Origin: Candidatus Woesearchaeota archaeon UBA153
GTDB taxonomy: Archaea > Nanobdellota > Nanobdellia > Woesearchaeales > UBA525
Direction: 5' to 3'
Assembly (NCBI GenBank): GCA_002503705.1
Contig: DASH01000086.1
Location: forward strand, 1-23,457
Length of the DNA stretch: 23,457 bases
In this document: positions 21,078 through 23,457 of the stretch, one piece after another
Numbering within the stretch: the first letter of the stretch is position 1
How the letters are laid out: each line of letters starts with the position of its first letter
The notes under the pieces: generated by a model
What the model was told of the DNA's origin: nothing
The model's input: the letters and a program-made list of their open reading frames with translations, nothing else
Databases searched by the model: none
Position numbers and translations under genes: made by a program

Positions 21078-21142
21078 ATGAATCACAGTCGGAGTCGCAC
21101 TCGAGCCGAGTCACCCCGTTATTCCGGCGCACTCAACAGCAG

Positions 21143-21149
21143 TATATAT
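21143..21149 (-). promoter_or_regulatory. TATA box for the GGDEF gene
   Basis: TATATAT predicts a minus-strand start near 21120 and a leader of about 43 bases. The surrounding 21125-21260 is AT-rich and otherwise holds only the uS12 3' end. Confidence 0.45.
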
Positions 21150-21248
21150 CTTTTGCGTATATTCTAATAATCATCTACTCGAAATGAGCGTTCAGCACAG
21201 GACTGTGAGAACCAAAAAATGTTGAAATGAGAAGGAAAAAACTGAGTT

Positions 21249-21269
21249 GTAAAGAGAAAAATTCTTTAC
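21249..21269 (-). terminator. Terminator of the uS12 operon
   Basis: A 7-bp stem (GTAAAGA/TCTTTAC) overlaps the uS12 stop codon, followed on the minus strand by a T-run (CAGTTTTTTCC). This is a plausible archaeal transcript end and marks the edge of the RNA polymerase-ribosomal gene cluster, with no uS7 gene after uS12. Confidence 0.55.
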
Positions 21270-21703
21270 TTACGCGCTTTCTCGAGGCGTCCTTGGCGGA
21301 GCGCGAGGAGGCTCTGGTCGTTCACCTTGATGACCTGCCACCGGACGCCCGGGATGTCGCCTTTCGAGCGGCCCATCTTGCCGCCGATGCACTCGATGAT
21401 GACCTCGTCGTGCTCGTCGACGAGCTTCTGCGCGCCGTCGCCAGGCAGGAATGCGGTGACTTGCTTGCCGTTCTTGACGAGCTGGACGCGCGCGCACTTG
21501 CGCATCGCGGAGTTCGGCTGTTTCGCCTCACGCTGGACCTTCTCGAGCACGATGCCTTTCGCCTGCGAACTGCCCTCGAGCGGGTCGCTCTTCACCTTCG
21601 CGCCCAAGACCTTCTTCGCGTACCACTTGTAGAGCGTGCGCGAGCGAGCGCGGCGCGCCTTCAGCTTCTTGGCGGCGTTGAGTCCTGAGGCTTTCTTACC
21701 CAT
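21266..21703 (-). CDS. rps12: Ribosomal protein uS12
   Basis: This decoding-centre protein of the small subunit has 145 residues, usual for archaea. The block KQPNSAMRKCARVQLVKNG, then TAFLPGDGAQ and GRSKGDIPGVRWQVIKVND, is diagnostic. It starts one base after the NusA-like gene stop, so the two are translated together. In most archaea uS7 and EF-1A follow, but here the operon ends. Confidence 0.97.
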   Translation of the reverse strand: MGKKASGLNAAKKLKARRARSRTLYKWYAKKVLGAKVKSDPLEGSSQAKGIVLEKVQREAKQPNSAMRKCARVQLVKNGKQVTAFLPGDGAQKLVDEHDEVIIECIGGKMGRSKGDIPGVRWQVIKVNDQSLLALRQGRLEKARK

Positions 21704-21704
21704 C

Positions 21705-22160
21705 TTACACGACCTTGATCTCTTTGACTTCCGGAAAGTATTTCTGGACGACGCGCTCGTAGAAGCGCAAATTCTGGGCCTTCGCCCCGATTATTAAACC
21801 TTTCGTTTTCACGTCGTTGTCGGAGAGCGTGATAATCCCCTCGCTCGGCGTGTCCGCGTCCATCTTCTCCACCTTCAATGGGTGGATGAGGTTCCTGATG
21901 AACAGCTTCACGTCGGGGTTGAACTCCGCGACCTTGATGCGACGGTTCAACTGCGTGCTCAGCTTCTTCACGTTCGCCCCGTTCTCGCCGAGCGCTCGCA
22001 GCAGGCCGCCCGTCTCGATGATGAAGATGAGCCGGTCGTTGTGGTCGTAATAGTCGCGTACCTTAACGTGCGTGAGCTTCTCGAAATGCGCAATCGTCTG
22101 CAAGTCGTTCGTGTCGAAGACCTGCTTCTCCGGTTGTTGTTGCGGATGAGAATGTTCCAT
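21705..22160 (-). CDS. nusA: NusA-like KH-domain transcription factor
   Basis: Archaeal NusA is reduced to two KH domains and binds RNA during transcription. The 151-residue protein has GLLRALGENGANVKKLSTQLNRRIKVAEF (first KH GxxG-like loop, GENG) and GLIIGAKAQNLRFYERVVQKYF (second KH loop, GAKA). The first 20 residues are a Gln/Pro/His tail (HPQQQPEKQ). It sits between eL30 and uS12, the conserved archaeal position. Confidence 0.93.
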   Translation of the reverse strand: MEHSHPQQQPEKQVFDTNDLQTIAHFEKLTHVKVRDYYDHNDRLIFIIETGGLLRALGENGANVKKLSTQLNRRIKVAEFNPDVKLFIRNLIHPLKVEKMDADTPSEGIITLSDNDVKTKGLIIGAKAQNLRFYERVVQKYFPEVKEIKVV

Positions 22161-22181
22161 GTCGATCAGTTTGAATGGTTT

Positions 22182-22442
22182 CTACGAGAGGAAGGCGAGG
22201 ACGGCAATCGAGAACGGCTTCTTGCACAGCGTGCCGAGCTCGTCGTTCGGGACGCCGGCGTCCTCGATGAGGAAGTGGTCGCCGAGCTTTTGGTACTGCT
22301 CGAGCTGCGCTTTCAGGCTCTCCGGCGCGTTGCTCGCGAGGACGACCTTGGCGACGCCGCCCTTCCGGACCGCTTTCAACACGCGTTCAGAGCCAAGGAT
22401 GAGCTTGTCACTGCCGAGCATCTTCCTGATTTCCGTCTTCAT
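22182..22442 (-). CDS. rpl30e: Ribosomal protein eL30
   Basis: This L7Ae/L30e-fold protein has 86 residues, slightly shorter than the usual 95-100. GSERVLKAVRKGGVAKVVLASNAPE and the end GTLCKKPFSIAVLAFL match eL30. A TATA box (CTTTATAAAT on the minus strand, 22465-22474) lies 26 bases before the ATG, in the gap after the RpoA'' stop. It therefore appears to have its own leaderless promoter inside the cluster. Confidence 0.94.
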   Translation of the reverse strand: MKTEIRKMLGSDKLILGSERVLKAVRKGGVAKVVLASNAPESLKAQLEQYQKLGDHFLIEDAGVPNDELGTLCKKPFSIAVLAFLS

Positions 22443-22464
22443 GGTGCGTCACGAATTACGAGCC

Positions 22465-22474
22465 ATTTATAAAG
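22465..22474 (-). promoter_or_regulatory. Internal TATA box for the eL30 gene
   Basis: CTTTATAAAT is centred 26-27 bases before the eL30 ATG at 22442. Confidence 0.6.
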
Positions 22475-22489
22475 CTTTCTTCTCGGTGT

Positions 22490-23457
22490 TCACGAGCCGC
22501 TCTTCACTTTCGGCCGCTTCGCCACGAGGTGCGGCAACCCAGTGCCGACCGGCACCGGCTGGTTGAGCATGACGTTCTCGATCACGCTGTTCAACTGGTC
22601 GTGCTCGCCAATCATCGCCGCGTTGAAGATGTGCCGCAACGGCGTCTCGAACGAGGCGCGCGCGAGCACGCTCGGCTTGTCCTTCACGATGCCGTAGCGC
22701 GAGATTCCTTGGAGGCCGCCCGCCATCGTCATCGTGTCAGCGACGAGGAGGATGTGGCGGATGTCGATATCGATGCCTTGAGCGCGCAAGACCTTCAAGA
22801 CTTCCCTGATGATCTGCTCGCGCGCGGCCTCGATGCCGAGGACCTCCTCGACCTCGTACAAGTCATTCGACACCGTCCGTAACGGATCGGTCTCGTCCAG
22901 CTTGAGGATGGCTTTCAGGTTCGTCCCGGCGGTCATGATGATGAACTCGTCGCCGCGCTTGACCGGCAAGACTTGCCGGACGCCCTTGACGCCGTTGATG
23001 TAAACGCTCTTGATCTTCGTCTTCAAGCGGTAGATCTCCTTCAACGGCTCGTCTTTCGACGTGCTCTTGATCTCGATGGCGTCATCGCCGTTCTTCTTCA
23101 CGGTGAACCCCTTGACGAGGCTCTTCGCGAGAGTCTTCGCGAGACGGTCGCTGTCGTTGCCGACGAGCGCCATCTTGTCGCGATCGAGCAGGATGGTCAT
23201 CGTGCACTCGACGACGTCGATGGAGAGCTCGCGGATGTACTCCTCGAACAGCGTCTCCTTCACTTTCTCAGCGACCTTCCGGATGCCCTCGCCCTTGTTG
23301 TACGGCGGCTTGAGGTACACCTCCATCATCGGGCTCTGGATCGCCTTTCGCGCGTCCAGGATCTCGATAAGCCGCGGCAATCCCGTCGTGACGTTCATCT
23401 CCGAGACACCGGCGAAGTGGAACGTGTTCAGCGTCATCTGCGTGCCCGGCTCGCCGA
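22490..23457 (-). CDS. rpoA2: RNA polymerase subunit A'' (C-terminal part of the largest subunit), partial
   Basis: At least 322 residues are visible and the reading frame continues past the window edge, with GEPGTQMTLNTFHFAGVSEMN at the truncated end (the bridge-helix/trigger-loop region). VTTGLPRLIEILDARK, the GGLQGISRYGIVKDKPSVLARASFETP block and the C-terminal PVPVGTGLPHLV are typical of archaeal A''. It forms the cleft and clamp base of RNA polymerase. Whether A' and A'' are separate or fused cannot be told from this window. The following eL30-NusA-uS12 order is the standard archaeal cluster. Confidence 0.95.
   Translation of the reverse strand, partial: GEPGTQMTLNTFHFAGVSEMNVTTGLPRLIEILDARKAIQSPMMEVYLKPPYNKGEGIRKVAEKVKETLFEEYIRELSIDVVECTMTILLDRDKMALVGNDSDRLAKTLAKSLVKGFTVKKNGDDAIEIKSTSKDEPLKEIYRLKTKIKSVYINGVKGVRQVLPVKRGDEFIIMTAGTNLKAILKLDETDPLRTVSNDLYEVEEVLGIEAAREQIIREVLKVLRAQGIDIDIRHILLVADTMTMAGGLQGISRYGIVKDKPSVLARASFETPLRHIFNAAMIGEHDQLNSVIENVMLNQPVPVGTGLPHLVAKRPKVKSGS

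Noticed and set aside
1..23457. tRNA genes
   Set aside because: I looked for T-arm GGTTCRA-type motifs in the gaps between genes and found no convincing cloverleaf; a covariance search would be needed to exclude intron-bearing forms.

Overview
The window is archaeal, GC-rich chromosomal DNA. The evidence is archaeal elongation factor 2, eL24/eS28/L7Ae/Ndk and RpoA''-eL30-NusA-uS12 gene orders, a prepilin peptidase with the archaeal architecture, archaeal Elp3, TATA boxes about 26 nt before many start codons, and GGTGA-type ribosome binding sites inside operons. The lineage cannot be fixed from sequence alone. The small fragmented operons and many orphan proteins would suit a DPANN-type archaeon, but that is inference.

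Positions 1-3023: after a 12-codon leader ORF and a DUF2283 gene comes a complete diversity-generating retroelement (DGR) on the minus strand. In transcription order it has a variable target gene (1992-3023) with its variable repeat (VR, 2030-2122), a short stretch of decayed-looking coding sequence, the template repeat (TR, 1712-1804), an inverted-repeat element (1523-1647) and a DGR-type reverse transcriptase (423-1490). TR and VR align over 93 bp without gaps. They differ at 16 positions, and every one is an adenine in the coding-sense TR. This is the clearest special system in the window.

Positions 3024-5918: an intergenic promoter region is followed by a plus-strand operon of FtsZ, a helical-repeat (alpha-solenoid) protein and a coiled-coil protein with a P/Q/Y-rich low-complexity tail. 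It looks like a cell-division or cytoskeletal module with two undescribed partners. A small AT-rich orphan gene follows.

Positions 6004-9665 (minus): L7Ae, eS28, eL24, Ndk and then EF-2, a translation block. Positions 9666-12679: a region with a 146-nt rod-like structured element, 21-bp tandem repeats, a HAD phosphatase, a prepilin peptidase, a second 131-nt inverted-repeat element, a ferredoxin with a substituted cluster ligand and an AT-rich orphan gene.

Positions 12790-15284: two adjacent HIT-fold proteins on the minus strand, both lacking the middle histidine of the HIT motif; the larger carries three helical repeats. A second copy of the inverted-repeat element found in the DGR lies upstream. 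Positions 15284-19840: Elp3, a membrane-anchored FecR-like surface protein, a small PD-(D/E)XK nuclease-like protein and an RNA m5C methyltransferase. Positions 19854-21077: a GGDEF protein with intact catalytic and I-site motifs, unusual for an archaeon. Positions 21266-23457 (minus): uS12, a NusA-like KH protein, eL30 and the C-terminal part of RNA polymerase subunit A'', which runs off the window.
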